Assembly: GCF_002999235.1 (NCBI RefSeq)
Contig: NZ_CP027236.1
Coordinates: 2,356,001-2,420,000, forward strand
DNA: 64,000 nucleotides
Origin: Actinomyces sp. oral taxon 897
Lineage (GTDB): Bacteria; Actinomycetota; Actinomycetes; Actinomycetales; Actinomycetaceae
Direction: 5' to 3'
Below the pieces are notes generated by a model that worked only from the letters and a program-made list of their open reading frames with translations, was not told the origin of the DNA and made no database searches. Below are positions 42,402 to 51,378 of the stretch, one piece after another (the stretch's first letter is position 1; each line of letters starts with the position of its first letter). A program made the position numbers and the translations under genes.

Positions 42402-43968
42402 TGCGTCGCGCCACCTGGTAGCCGCCCTCGTTGAGGACCAGGGTGTAGCCCACCTTGGTCCGCTCACTGGCCCAGGCCGCCGCGTCCACAGGCGGCCGAC
42501 CGCCCCATGCCGGGGAGTAGCGGTCCACCACCACGTAGTCGGGAGCGCCCTGGCTCGTCCCCACCCAGGAGACCGTGGCGCGGGGCACAAGGTAGGCCAG
42601 TAGTCCCAGGTCGGTCTCTACCGTGGCGTCCTGGGGCACGGTGTTGAGCACCTTGTGGGCCGCCTGCGCGCGCAGGGGCTCCCGGCCGTAGTAGTCGCTG
42701 GTCAGGTCCCACAGGGGGAGCTTGGGCGCTATGACGAGCATGAGCACCACCGGCACCGCCGCGACCGCCCGCGCCGTCCAGCGTCGCCAGGCTGGACGGA
42801 CCCCCCACCACGCTGCCACGTCCAGCAGGGCGGTCAGGGCAATGGGCATGAGCACCAGGTTGTAGTGCCAGAAGCGCCAGTCCCAGTAGAAGGCGATGCT
42901 CCCCAGGAAGCGCCAGGCGAGGGTCGGCAGGACCAGCGCCATCCACGGGGAGCCGAGCCCGGCCACGCCCGCGGTCAGGACGAGCATGAGGGTGGTCTGC
43001 ACCTTCACGAGGGTGCCGTCCGCCCCGCCCTGCGACGCCCCGCCCGACAGCGAGTAGGCCCAGGTGCCGTCAGGGTTGAGCGCGGGCAGGATGACCAGGG
43101 TGGTCAGGAGAAAGCCGGTCACCCCCGCCAGGGCCAGGCCCAGACCCAGGTTCAGCGGGTCGGAGTCGGCCTGCTTGCGCCAGGTGCGCGCCCTGGCCAG
43201 GTACCTGCCCAGGATCCGGGGCCTCGGGGTCGGGGTCGTTGGCGCCCCGGCCTGCGCAGCACCGTCGGCCGACGGCCTGCCAGCCGGCTCAGGCAGGACG
43301 GGTTCTTGGGGGGCGTCGGGCTGGCGGCTGGCTCGACGTCGCTCACGCCAGCCACGCCAGGCCAGGGCCAGACCCGCCATAAAGACAGTGAGTCCTAGGT
43401 CCTCCTTGACAAGCATAAGTGGCATACACCACATGGCACAGGCCCACCAGCGCCGCTCTACAAAGGCCACGCCCGCCCAGGCCAGCAGGGGTACGGCAAA
43501 GGCCACCTCGTGGAACTGCGACTGCACGCCCCCCTGTATCCCCCAGGACAGGACGTAGGCCAGGCCCAGCGCACCACCTACCCAGCGTCCCAGCAGCCGG
43601 GTGGCCAGACGGGTCAGCGGCCAGGCGGACAGGGCCAGGAGCAGGTCCTGGACCACCAGGAGGCTGAGCGGGGAGGGGAAAAGACGCCATACCGGGCCCA
43701 GGAGCACGAGGACCGGGTGGAAGTGGTCGCCCAGGAGGTTGTAGCCGGGGCCCTTGATCTCCACGATCGGAGCCTGCAGGTGGGCGTAGGCCTTGGCCGC
43801 CTCGGAGAAGATCGCCAGGTCCCAGCTGGGCACCACCATGGCCCTCCACTGACCTACCGAGTAGGCAATGAGGACCACTGCCCCGGTCACCACGGCGACG
43901 ACGGCAGGAAGGCGGTCAAGGAGCCAGGAGAGACGGGAGCGGACGGGTGCTGCGCAGGAAGACATCAC
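42394..43968 (-). CDS. DUF2079 polytopic membrane protein
   Basis: A 524-residue protein with about ten hydrophobic helices. The DUF2079 hallmarks are SWDLAIFSEAAKAYAHLQAP, GYNLLGDHFHPVLVLLGP, QSQFHEVAFAVPLLA and LVKEDLGLTVFM. The fold is related to GT-C glycosyltransferases, but the substrate is unknown. A low-complexity Pro/Arg loop lies near residues 210-260. The last 100 residues form a soluble domain. Operon with the two crcB genes through an 8-base overlap, with no evident functional link. Confidence 0.85.
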   Translation of the reverse strand: MMSSCAAPVRSRLSWLLDRLPAVVAVVTGAVVLIAYSVGQWRAMVVPSWDLAIFSEAAKAYAHLQAPIVEIKGPGYNLLGDHFHPVLVLLGPVWRLFPSPLSLLVVQDLLLALSAWPLTRLATRLLGRWVGGALGLAYVLSWGIQGGVQSQFHEVAFAVPLLAWAGVAFVERRWWACAMWCMPLMLVKEDLGLTVFMAGLALAWRGWRERRRASRQPDAPQEPVLPEPAGRPSADGAAQAGAPTTPTPRPRILGRYLARARTWRKQADSDPLNLGLGLALAGVTGFLLTTLVILPALNPDGTWAYSLSGGASQGGADGTLVKVQTTLMLVLTAGVAGLGSPWMALVLPTLAWRFLGSIAFYWDWRFWHYNLVLMPIALTALLDVAAWWGVRPAWRRWTARAVAAVPVVLMLVIAPKLPLWDLTSDYYGREPLRAQAAHKVLNTVPQDATVETDLGLLAYLVPRATVSWVGTSQGAPDYVVVDRYSPAWGGRPPVDAAAWASERTKVGYTLVLNEGGYQVARRNG

Positions 43969-44035
43969 TGTGAGCCTATCGGCTGACCGACTCCTCCGGT
44001 GGGGAGCATTGTGAGGATGTTTGCGCTATCCGTGT

Positions 44036-44116
44036 CCCCAGGCCCGGGAGCCTGGTCCCTGTGCGAGCGGGGATGGCCTGGATGCCTCCCGCGCTCCCCT
44101 GGGCCCGGGAGCCTGG
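44036..44116. repeat. Two palindromic repeats 61 bp apart, with an I-E-like core between
   Basis: GGCCCGGGAGCCTGG is at 44041-44055 and 44102-44116, with similar C-rich 5' flanks. Between them CCCTGTGCGAGCGGGGATGG (44057-44076) looks like a type I-E CRISPR repeat core and resembles the repeats at 47397-47607. The 311-base gap has no gene. Confidence 0.45.
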
Positions 44117-44280
44117 CGGCGGGGCGGGCCCGCAAGGTGCTAGTCCCCTGGTGGATCCGGGGCCGGTGGTCATTGGTGGCGTGTCCCGCTTTGCCCACGA
44201 CCGGGCCCTGAGCTGGCCTCAGACCCGCACCTGGTCGCAGTGCGTGGATAGGAGCGGCGCGTGTCTGACAGACTGCGCCC

Positions 44281-45807
44281 ATGACCACCACCCCAGACTC
44301 CCCGTCAGCCGAACCCGCAGTGCCCGCTGGGACGACCCCTGCAGGCAAACCGGCTGGTAAGACCCGTGAGACCAGGCAGATCGCTGGACCAGCCGCCACG
44401 GATGCTGGGTCGGGTGCCGTGTCGGACGCTACGGATGACGTGCTGACTACCGCGGATACTGCGGACTCCCAGGCTGCTCCGGCTGGGTCAGGTGCCGCGG
44501 ACTCCCAGGGTGCCCCGGACGGCGCACCGGCTGTGCCGGGAGCCGGGTCGGCCGCGGGTGTCCCGGAGGCTCCGGCTGGTGTGGACGCGAGTACAGGTCC
44601 TGAGGCGCCAGATGCTGTGCCAGCTGCCGCAGATGCTGCGGACGCCGCGTCGGATGCCACGGATGCCGTGCCAGCTGCCGCAGACTCCCAGGGTGCTCTG
44701 GATGGCGCCCCGGCTGCTGCGTCGGACGCCGCGGGTGCCCAGGGGGCCGCACCCGGGGCCGCTGCTGCACCCGCGTACGGCGTGTACGCCGCGACCGGGC
44801 CCGGGGTCGCGACCGGGCCTGGGGCCGCTGGTCCGGCTGAGCCCGCTACCGGCCCCGTAGGGCCCACCGGGGCCGCCGCTGTGCCAGCCGGGACCGAGCC
44901 GACCAGCCCTACCGGCAGCCCCACCGGGCCGGTCCAGCCCGCCGCCGGGCCCGCTGGTGCCTCAGCTGGTGCGGCCGTTATGCCCGGTTCCCAACGCTCA
45001 GCTCAGTCCAACGCAATTATTATTGCTCTTTTGGTTGTCATTGCAGTGCTCCTGACCATAGCGATCGCTGCGTTCCTGACTCGCCCCGCGGCAGCACCCG
45101 GCGCTGGCCCGACGGTGTCGGACCCCGTTCCCGCGAGCCCACCGGCCTCGACGGGCCAGGACACCTCACCGGCCCCGGCCACTCAGCAGACTCCGACTCC
45201 GAGCTCCCCGGAGACCGCGGCTCCCAGCGTGACCGACTCCCGGCTCCTGACGTTCATGCACCAGGAGGTGCACCGCGACGCCAATGACGGCCAGGCCCGC
45301 GGCGCCCAGAACGCCCCTGTGGTCATGGTCCTCTACTCGGACTTCGCCTGCCCCTTCTGCACCCTGCTGGCCCGGAGTGTCGAGCCGCAGCTGGCGGACC
45401 TGGTCAGCAACGGGACCCTGCGCATTGAGTGGCGTGACCTGGCCCAGATCACCCCGACCTCGCCCCTGGCCGCCCAGGCGGGCGTCGCCGCTGCCAAGCA
45501 GGGCCGCTTCTGGGAGTTCCACGACGCCGTCTACGCCGCCGCGGACCCCGCTGGTCACCCGACCTACACCGAGGACTCCCTGGTGGAGTTCGCCCGGACT
45601 GCGGGCGTGCCGGATCTGGACCGTTTCCGCACCGACATGACCAGCCAGGAGACCGTCACGGCGGTGACGCAGGCCAAGCAGCACGCCCACCAGGCAGGTA
45701 TCCAGGGAACGCCGTTCATGATTATTAACGACACCTACATTAGCGGCTACCGGGACGCGGACTTTGTGCGGGCCACAGTGCTCGACCAGGCGGCCAAGGT
45801 CGGCTAG
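44281..45807 (+). CDS. DsbA/thioredoxin-fold protein, membrane-anchored
   Basis: A 508-residue protein. The first 240 residues are an Ala/Pro/Gly/Asp-rich repeat region (units like DSQGAPDGAPA and AADAADAASDATDA), predicted cytoplasmic. One transmembrane helix follows (IIIALLVVIAVLLTIAIAAFL, about 244-264), then an outer DsbA-like domain. The redox motif is CPFC (Cys357, Cys360) in YSDFACPFC and the cis-proline loop is QGTPFMI. It should catalyse or isomerise disulfides in exported proteins. The very long repetitive N-terminus is unusual. ATG 44281 lacks a clear ribosome site, so the true start could be further in. Confidence 0.85.
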   Translation: MTTTPDSPSAEPAVPAGTTPAGKPAGKTRETRQIAGPAATDAGSGAVSDATDDVLTTADTADSQAAPAGSGAADSQGAPDGAPAVPGAGSAAGVPEAPAGVDASTGPEAPDAVPAAADAADAASDATDAVPAAADSQGALDGAPAAASDAAGAQGAAPGAAAAPAYGVYAATGPGVATGPGAAGPAEPATGPVGPTGAAAVPAGTEPTSPTGSPTGPVQPAAGPAGASAGAAVMPGSQRSAQSNAIIIALLVVIAVLLTIAIAAFLTRPAAAPGAGPTVSDPVPASPPASTGQDTSPAPATQQTPTPSSPETAAPSVTDSRLLTFMHQEVHRDANDGQARGAQNAPVVMVLYSDFACPFCTLLARSVEPQLADLVSNGTLRIEWRDLAQITPTSPLAAQAGVAAAKQGRFWEFHDAVYAAADPAGHPTYTEDSLVEFARTAGVPDLDRFRTDMTSQETVTAVTQAKQHAHQAGIQGTPFMIINDTYISGYRDADFVRATVLDQAAKVG

Positions 45808-45984
45808 CGCCCACCCAGATGCCGCCCAGGACCCTGCTGGCCTGCCAGCTGAGCTGGCCCCACCCGAGACGCTGGAGCCCGGCCGCCAGGAGTCTCGGAG
45901 GCTGCCCGGGAGCCCCGGAGCAGAGGCCCTCGGCGCCCGCCGCCAGCCCGCTGGAGCCCGGACCCCGGACCTCCAGCCTTGATA

Positions 45985-46073
45985 GTGAGATAAATCATAT
46001 CTCACGAGGCGTCCCGCTCTCGTCCGGACCCCACGCCGGTCTGCCTAAGTCTAGGAAATGGGTCACATTTCCT
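45985..46073. promoter_or_regulatory. Two 7-7-7 palindromic operators upstream of the ROK kinase
   Basis: GTGAGAT N7 ATCTCAC (45985-46005) and AGGAAAT N7 ATTTCCT (46053-46073) have the same arm and spacer lengths and lie 68 bases apart in an A/T-richer stretch ahead of the gene at 46130. They are good operator candidates; the regulator is not in view. Confidence 0.5.
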
Positions 46074-46129
46074 GCGAGAATGCTGTCACCCTACTTCCTG
46101 GGCCCGGCCCCGTCTCAAAGGAGAAGAAC

Positions 46130-47074
46130 ATGTCACTGTCGATCGGCGTGGACGTTGGCGGCACCAAGATCGCCGCCGGCGTGGTTGACGAGGAGGGCAA
46201 CGTCCTGGAGGCCCTCCGCCGCAGCTCGCCAGCCAAGGAGCGTGCGGCCATTATCGACACGATCGTGGCGGTGACCGCCGAGCTGGCGGCCCGTCACAAG
46301 ACCGCCAGCGTCGGCATTGGCGCGGCCGGCTTCGTGTCCTCGGACCGCTCGACGATCGCCCACGGCACGAACCTGGACTGGACAGGCCTCAACCTGGGCC
46401 AGGCCGTCTCCGGCCGCGTCGATCTCCCGGTGGTGGTGGAGAACGACGCCAACGCCTTCGGCTGGGCCGAGGCCCGCTTCGGCGCGGCCCGCGGCAAGAA
46501 GAACGCCCTCATTGTGGCCATTGGTACTGGCGTGGGCGGGGCGCTCGTGGTGGACGGGCGCCTGGTGCGCGGGGCCGCGGGCTTCGCCGCCGAGGTCGGG
46601 CACATCACCTCGGTGCCGGGCGGTCGGCCCTGCGGCTGCGGGCGTCGCGGCTGCCTGGAGCGGTACGCCTCGGGCACGGCCCTGGGGGTCAACGGCTGGG
46701 AGCTGGCGCAGTTCCGACCCGCCTACGCCGCCCGCATCATTGAACTCTCGGGTGGTGATTCTTCACACATTAAGGGCGAGGCCATTACCGCCGCCGCCCG
46801 CGAGGGAGACCCGGCCGCCCTGCAGTGCTACGACGACCTCGCCGGGCACCTGGGGCGCGGTCTGGCGGATCTCTGCGCAGTTCTGGACCCCGAGGTCATT
46901 GTCATCGCCGGTGGCCTGGCGGAGGCGGGGGACATTCTCCTGGCGCCAACACGTGAGGTCTTCCACACTGAGATCACCGCCCGACGTGCTCGTCCGGAGA
47001 TTCCTGTCGTCTTGGCCGAGGGGGGACAGTATGCTGGCCTCGTGGGGGCCGCTGACCTGGCTCGGCAGGTTTAG
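46130..47074 (+). CDS. glk: ROK-family glucokinase
   Basis: A 314-residue sugar kinase from ATG 46130 behind AAAGGAG. Family features are the ATP loop GVDVGGTKIAAGV, ENDANA (104-109), the phosphate/sugar motif GTGVGGALVVDG, EVGH (155-158) and the ROK zinc cluster CGCGRRGC (168-175), all intact. The lack of an N-terminal helix-turn-helix and the match to actinobacterial GlkA indicate glucokinase (glucose to glucose-6-phosphate), though other hexoses cannot be excluded. Two palindromes upstream suggest regulated expression. Confidence 0.9.
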   Translation: MSLSIGVDVGGTKIAAGVVDEEGNVLEALRRSSPAKERAAIIDTIVAVTAELAARHKTASVGIGAAGFVSSDRSTIAHGTNLDWTGLNLGQAVSGRVDLPVVVENDANAFGWAEARFGAARGKKNALIVAIGTGVGGALVVDGRLVRGAAGFAAEVGHITSVPGGRPCGCGRRGCLERYASGTALGVNGWELAQFRPAYAARIIELSGGDSSHIKGEAITAAAREGDPAALQCYDDLAGHLGRGLADLCAVLDPEVIVIAGGLAEAGDILLAPTREVFHTEITARRARPEIPVVLAEGGQYAGLVGAADLARQV

Positions 47075-47220
47075 AGGCGCGGCCCCCACGCCTACCCCTG
47101 GGGCTCGACGGCGTGCTGGCACGGTACGCGAGCAGGTAGTGAACCAGGGAGGGCCGGGGGAGCCGGTCTGCGCAGGTACACCCTTATAAAGCAGGTGCGT
47201 CCCGGTCCATAGAGAGTCCT

Positions 47221-47306
47221 GCTCCCAGGCCCTGACGGGCTTGCAGATGACGAGGCGTCACCGGCCGGGGGGCGCACCTTGCTCCCAGGCCCTGTCGGGC
47301 TTGCAC
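47221..47306. repeat. Two 26-bp repeats 60 bp apart
   Basis: GCTCCCAGGCCCTG, one variable base, then CGGGCTTGCA occurs at 47221 and 47281. Further GGTGCGTCCCGG copies occur near 47194 and 47318. Part of a repeat-rich gap of 1.36 kb after glk. Confidence 0.5.
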
Positions 47307-47396
47307 GACACCACCGGGTGCGTCCCGGCCCGTGGGGTCTGCTGGCCTCGCCCTGTGTACTGCGCCCTGCGTGCCGCCCCTAGATTGAGCGCGTCC

Positions 47397-47607
47397 CAGC
47401 CCTATCGCGAGCGGGGACGGTGGGATATCGAGGTCCCGGTTACGGGTGCGGACGGCCCGGCCCCTGCGCGAGCGGGGACGGCGGCTGACCCTCCCCTACT
47501 GCGGGACCTTCATGGTGCTGGCTCTCGCGCGTGCGGGGGCGGCGGCTCACGGACGCCGGCAAGAAGGTCATCCGCGGCCTGGCTCTCGCGCGTGCGGGGG
47601 CGGCGGG
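47397..47607 (+). CRISPR. Degenerate array with exact type I-E geometry (4 repeats, 61-bp period)
   Basis: Four 28-bp repeats start at 47397, 47458, 47519 and 47580, each exactly 61 bases after the last. The first two share GCGAGCGGGGACGG and the last two GCGCGTGCGGGGGCGGCGG. Spacers are 33 bp and unrelated. The first pair resemble the standard type I-E repeat core (CCCCGCGCGAGCGGGGA-like). No cas genes and internal drift suggest a decaying or orphan array. Confidence 0.5.
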
Positions 47608-48432
47608 GTCGTGGGGCTGGTCGGTTCACGGGATGGCGGCCCGTTTGCCGCCGGACTAACCGATTGGACCATCCGCTGATCGGCCCAGTCGTCTGGCTGA
47701 GCCGTCCGTCTGGCTGAGCCGTCCGTCGGTCCGGGGCCGGGAGGTATCGGCCAGACGGATGACGTCGGCCGTGGCTGACTCGGCCCGGGGACCGCTGGCG
47801 ACGCCGTCCCAGCTGGCTGGTCGCGCGCCCTGAGCCAGCCCGGGTACCTCGAAGCCAATCTTTGATATGAGATTAATCACTAATAGGGCGTGCTGGAAAG
47901 GTGCGTCACCCGGGTTCAGCGGAGTGATATTCCTCATACTCGGGTCGGTCCCGCTGGCCTGTGGGCCCAGGGCAGCGCCTCGGTCCGCCCCGGCGTGACG
48001 GGTGGTTTCCCGCCTGCCGGGATGGGCCGGTAGGGCTGTGCTGCGGCCAGAGCGTATGGGTTCCATGGCGGCGCCGCTCCGTTCTTGCTGCCCGGCCCGG
48101 TGCCGACTGCTCCTGCCCCCACCTGCCGGGTGCGGTTTCGGCCGGGTCGGGCGCCACCCCGGCGGGTCGCCGACCAGCATGTGCCGCACCGTCGGGCCGC
48201 AGACCCAGGAGAGCCCGACGGCACGGCACCTGCTGGTCAACGCCACCCGGCCCACCCGGTCACGACGCCGCCCGATCTGCCCTGCCAGGGCACCGCCCTG
48301 CCCGCCCCGGTCATGACGCCGCCAAGACCGCCACGACAGCGCCTGCGGTAATGGCGGGAGCCGCATTGGCTGTCTGCTTGGCGAACCGTCGCAGGGGCCG
48401 CAGCGCTCAGCCACCTGCAGACAGGGCTCCGC
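47608..48432. other. Gap without a supportable gene
   Basis: GC-rich, no convincing coding frame. It contains tandem GCCGTCCGTC(T/G)G units at 47698-47735 and a motif ATGAGATTAATCAC (47867-47880) in an A+T-rich patch, similar to the palindrome at 45985. Confidence 0.4.
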
Positions 48433-49254
48433 CTACCGCACGTAGGTATAGCTGTCGCTGGTCAGGCTGACGCGGTAGCCCGGGCCGTGGTACCCCGAGC
48501 CGGGGTGGCCCAGGCCGTAGAACCCCGGGGTGTAGGCGTAGCGCGGGGCCATGTCGGCCGCGCTCGGCCGCCCCCGGCCGATCTCGTAGTCGGCGTGGGG
48601 CGCAGGCGACCCGGATCGGAGGTTGGAGAGCAGCTGGAGCTCCAGCTCCGTCAGGTACTGCTGCGGGTCCCGGGCCGGGACCGCGTTCTGATCGGCGCCC
48701 CGGCCGGTCGCCTCCTGGCCCTTGGTGCTGCGGGTGCTCCCAGTGCCTCCGACGTCCTGGCTGCCGCGCGCTCCTGGGTCTCGGCCGCCAGCGTCCTGAC
48801 CCCGGGAGCCCTGGCCTGCCTGGTCCTGGGAGCCCTGGCTTGCCCGACCTTGGCCTGCCTGGTCTTGGCTAGTCAGGCCAAGTAGGCCCTTGGCGCCCAG
48901 GCCGGGGTCCGCTGGTCCTTGCCCCACGAGACCCTTGGCGCCCAGGCCGGACAGATCCTGACCAGGCAGGCTCTTGGCGCCCGGGCTGGGCAGATCCAGG
49001 CCGGGCAGATCCTTGGGGCCCTGACCTGCTAGGACCTGGCCGTCAGCGTCGTGGCTCGCCGGAGCCCGGCTGCCCTCCTGGCCGTCCCGGCCCTGGTCGG
49101 CCCCGGCGTCCCTGGTGTCCTCAAGGCACGGCCCGGGGGACAGCAGGAGCATTGCGGCCAGCTGTGCCAGGCCGCGCCCCCGGTGGCGGCAATAGAGGTG
49201 TTCTGTGCTGGGTGAACCCATGAGACCACACGGATGGTACATAGGAGACTCCAT
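48433..49254 (-). CDS. Hypothetical Gly/Gln-rich protein
   Basis: A 273-residue frame that I do not recognise. Residues 55-190 are repeats of the type GLGAKGL.GQ and DQAGQGSRGQD. The C-terminal 75 residues look like ordinary protein (TELELQLLSNLRSGSPAPHADYEIG, YGLGHPGSGYHGPGY). There is no signal peptide or membrane helix. The start is uncertain: no ribosome site precedes ATG 49254, and GTG or ATG codons further in are possible. It is moderately credible because the C-terminal part is not low complexity. Confidence 0.4.
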   Translation of the reverse strand: MESPMYHPCGLMGSPSTEHLYCRHRGRGLAQLAAMLLLSPGPCLEDTRDAGADQGRDGQEGSRAPASHDADGQVLAGQGPKDLPGLDLPSPGAKSLPGQDLSGLGAKGLVGQGPADPGLGAKGLLGLTSQDQAGQGRASQGSQDQAGQGSRGQDAGGRDPGARGSQDVGGTGSTRSTKGQEATGRGADQNAVPARDPQQYLTELELQLLSNLRSGSPAPHADYEIGRGRPSAADMAPRYAYTPGFYGLGHPGSGYHGPGYRVSLTSDSYTYVR

Positions 49255-49521
49255 TCGCGGTGATTAAAAAAGGATATGAATGGTGACAAGTCCGTGATGT
49301 CGCCAGGGCGGCCGTTGGCCGGCTGCCGGCCCAGGTGCGACCACCAGCTGGCATCCAGGCCTGGCTGGGGACGCCCCGGTGGGGTGCGGTGAGCCTGCCA
49401 AGACGCCTGCGAGCTACGCCCCTGGTCAGCCGGGTTCCCGAGCGTGCCCAGCATCCCGGGTCTGGCTGGCGGCCAGCATCTGGGCCACCCCAGCGTCTGG
49501 CAGGCCCGGGCTGCCAGGTTC

Positions 49522-49866
49522 TCAGGCCTGGCTGGGCTGCAGGTCGGGGCGCTCGGCGAGAACAAGGTCGGGGCCTTCCTGGTGGGCTGCGTCGAGGTGC
49601 CTGGCGTGGGCTCCCAGCAGCACCAGGAGCAGCCAGCCCAGACTCCCCAGGGCGGTGGCCGTCACAATGAACATGGACCCGGTACCCTCCCGGGCGATCT
49701 GAAGCAGGCTGAGCGTCAGCACGCCCACGGCCAGCCCGAGCGAGGCGCTGTAGTACCTCACCGCGCGCTCGCGGCCCCATGCCGTGAACACGACGAGCAG
49801 GCAGATCGAGACCAGGAACTCAATCAGGAGCAGGGACACAGGGCCCCAGGTGATCCACGGGTTCAT
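49522..49866 (-). CDS. Small three-helix membrane protein, unknown
   Basis: A 114-residue protein from ATG 49866, with a GGAGGT ribosome site 4 bases before it. Three hydrophobic helices (about 7-30, 42-60 and 66-88) are followed by a polar tail HLDAAHQEGPDLVLAERP. I do not recognise a family. It is transcribed away from the two-component system at 50137 and the shared 270-base gap contains repeats, so common regulation is possible. Confidence 0.6.
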   Translation of the reverse strand: MNPWITWGPVSLLLIEFLVSICLLVVFTAWGRERAVRYYSASLGLAVGVLTLSLLQIAREGTGSMFIVTATALGSLGWLLLVLLGAHARHLDAAHQEGPDLVLAERPDLQPSQA

Positions 49867-49971
49867 TAGCACCTCCAGGGTCCCGCCCTGGGAAGCAGGC
49901 GGGTGCGCGAGTGACGAGGCGAGCCCTCGTCGTTCCGTCAGAAAGCGTCTCAGAGGGAGGCGGGTGTGAAC

Positions 49972-50032
49972 ATCGGCTGGTTAGGGCATACAGTTGGCTG
50001 CCGGAACCAGCCGATCAGCCTATACAGTTGGC
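49972..50032. promoter_or_regulatory. Inverted and direct repeats before the two-component genes
   Basis: An 11-bp inverted repeat (ATCGGCTGGTT 49972-49982 / AACCAGCCGAT 50005-50015) is interleaved with two direct copies of ATACAGTTGGC (49988-49998 and 50022-50032, 34 bases apart). It lies about 105 bases before the kinase start. Probable operators for the response regulator encoded downstream. Confidence 0.45.
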
Positions 50033-50136
50033 CCGTCCGATCGGATGATCTCCCCCCAACCGCTCCCCCAGGACTGTCATCCACTCGGATGTTCTTGGTA
50101 AAGTAGCCAGCACGTGTGTGGCAAAAAGGGGATCCA

Positions 50137-51378
50137 ATGCGAAACACATCATCCACCCGTCTCGCCCGACTCCGGTCGATGTGGGACCTGCGACCGATGC
50201 TTGAGCCTGATGACAGGCTCCGGCAGCATCTCTACACGGCTGCGGGAGCCGGTGCGGGCATCGTCAACATCGTCGTCAACATCGTCGCTGCGGGGACACC
50301 ACGTCTCGCGGACCTGGCGGTCATGCTCCTGGGGATGGTCCTGCTGACCTGCATCCCCCTGCGGCCGCTGCCTGTCATCCTGGGCTACCTGGCCTGCTGG
50401 AGTGTGGTGGTCCTCGCCCCGGGCGTCTACGCCGGGGACATGATCATCACCGACCTGGGTTTCTTCGTCTTCCTGGGACGGTTCCTGCGGCCGCTGCCCG
50501 CCTTCACCCTCTTCCTGGCTACCGTCGGCGTGCCCATCGTGGCCATACTGACCCAGCCGCCCATGTACCTGGTTAACAGCGTTGAGGCCTCGGCCTTCCT
50601 CTTCCTCTTCGGGCTGCTCATGGTCCCCATGGGCATCCTGCTGAGGGCCACCGAGCGGGCGCGCTACATGGAGTCCAAGCTGGCCAAGGCCCGCCTGGAC
50701 GCCATGCGCCTGGAGATCGCCCGGGAGATGCACGACCTCGTGGCCTACTCCATGTCCCAGACGGCCCTGCGCGCCCAGCGGGCCGCCGCCAACTCCGCCT
50801 TCTCCGCCGCGGCCCGTCAGGAGTTCACCGCCTTGGAGTGCACCGCCGCCGACGCCCTTCACGAGCTCCGCCTCCTCCTGCGCACCCTGCGCGAGGACCC
50901 CGGCCCCAACAAGCAGGAGGACCCGGACCAGACCGTCACCAACCTGGGGCACCTGGTCACCGACCTGAGCACCGCCGTCCAGGCCGTGGGCGACGACGTC
51001 GCCGCCGCAGGCTTTGACGTCACCTACCAGCGGATAGGCACCCTGGTGCCCACCCGGGCCCAGGCCGTCACCCTGTCCCGTGTGGCCCGTGAGATGGGCG
51101 CCAACATCATCCGTCACGGCGACATCGACCATCACGTCACCCTGACCCTCACTCTGGGCCCTGAGTTCATCCGCCTGGTAGCCACCAACAAGATCAACCA
51201 GGGCGCCCCCCGCCTGCCCCACTCCGGCTCAGGAGTCCTGGGCATGCGCGAGAGGCTCAACGCGATCGGCGGCACCCTGTCCACCCTCTCGGAGGACGGG
51301 ACCTGGATGGTCGTCGCCACCGTTCTCTGCCCCAGTACCACCCCATCAAACCCTCAGCCCCTGGAGAAGACCTCATGA
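50137..51378 (+). CDS. Sensor histidine kinase, NarL/DesK type
   Basis: A 413-residue kinase from ATG 50137 (ribosome site AAGGGG). The N-terminal half has five to six transmembrane helices (about 38-170) with little outside sequence, so it may sense a membrane signal. The HisKA_3 motif REMHDLVAYS places the phosphorylated histidine at 199. A long helix then leads to a HATPase domain with GANIIRH and SGSGVLGMRERL. It overlaps the response regulator by 4 bases. Target genes are unknown; autoregulation is suggested by repeats upstream. Confidence 0.9.
   Translation: MRNTSSTRLARLRSMWDLRPMLEPDDRLRQHLYTAAGAGAGIVNIVVNIVAAGTPRLADLAVMLLGMVLLTCIPLRPLPVILGYLACWSVVVLAPGVYAGDMIITDLGFFVFLGRFLRPLPAFTLFLATVGVPIVAILTQPPMYLVNSVEASAFLFLFGLLMVPMGILLRATERARYMESKLAKARLDAMRLEIAREMHDLVAYSMSQTALRAQRAAANSAFSAAARQEFTALECTAADALHELRLLLRTLREDPGPNKQEDPDQTVTNLGHLVTDLSTAVQAVGDDVAAAGFDVTYQRIGTLVPTRAQAVTLSRVAREMGANIIRHGDIDHHVTLTLTLGPEFIRLVATNKINQGAPRLPHSGSGVLGMRERLNAIGGTLSTLSEDGTWMVVATVLCPSTTPSNPQPLEKTS

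Noticed and set aside
42402..42590. Longer N-terminus for the first crcB gene
   Set aside because: It would lie entirely within the DUF2079 coding region in another frame and adds Arg/Trp/Pro-rich sequence.
45808..45984. GC-rich repeats after the DsbA-like gene as a CRISPR cluster
   Set aside because: GGAGCCCGG-like copies are present, but spacing is irregular and no unit longer than about 12 bases repeats.
51180..51215. Apparent loss of the Asp in the kinase G1 box (reads ATNKINQG)
   Set aside because: Many actinobacterial NarL-type kinases have Asn-containing variants here and the rest of the ATP site is intact, so it is not evidence of inactivity.
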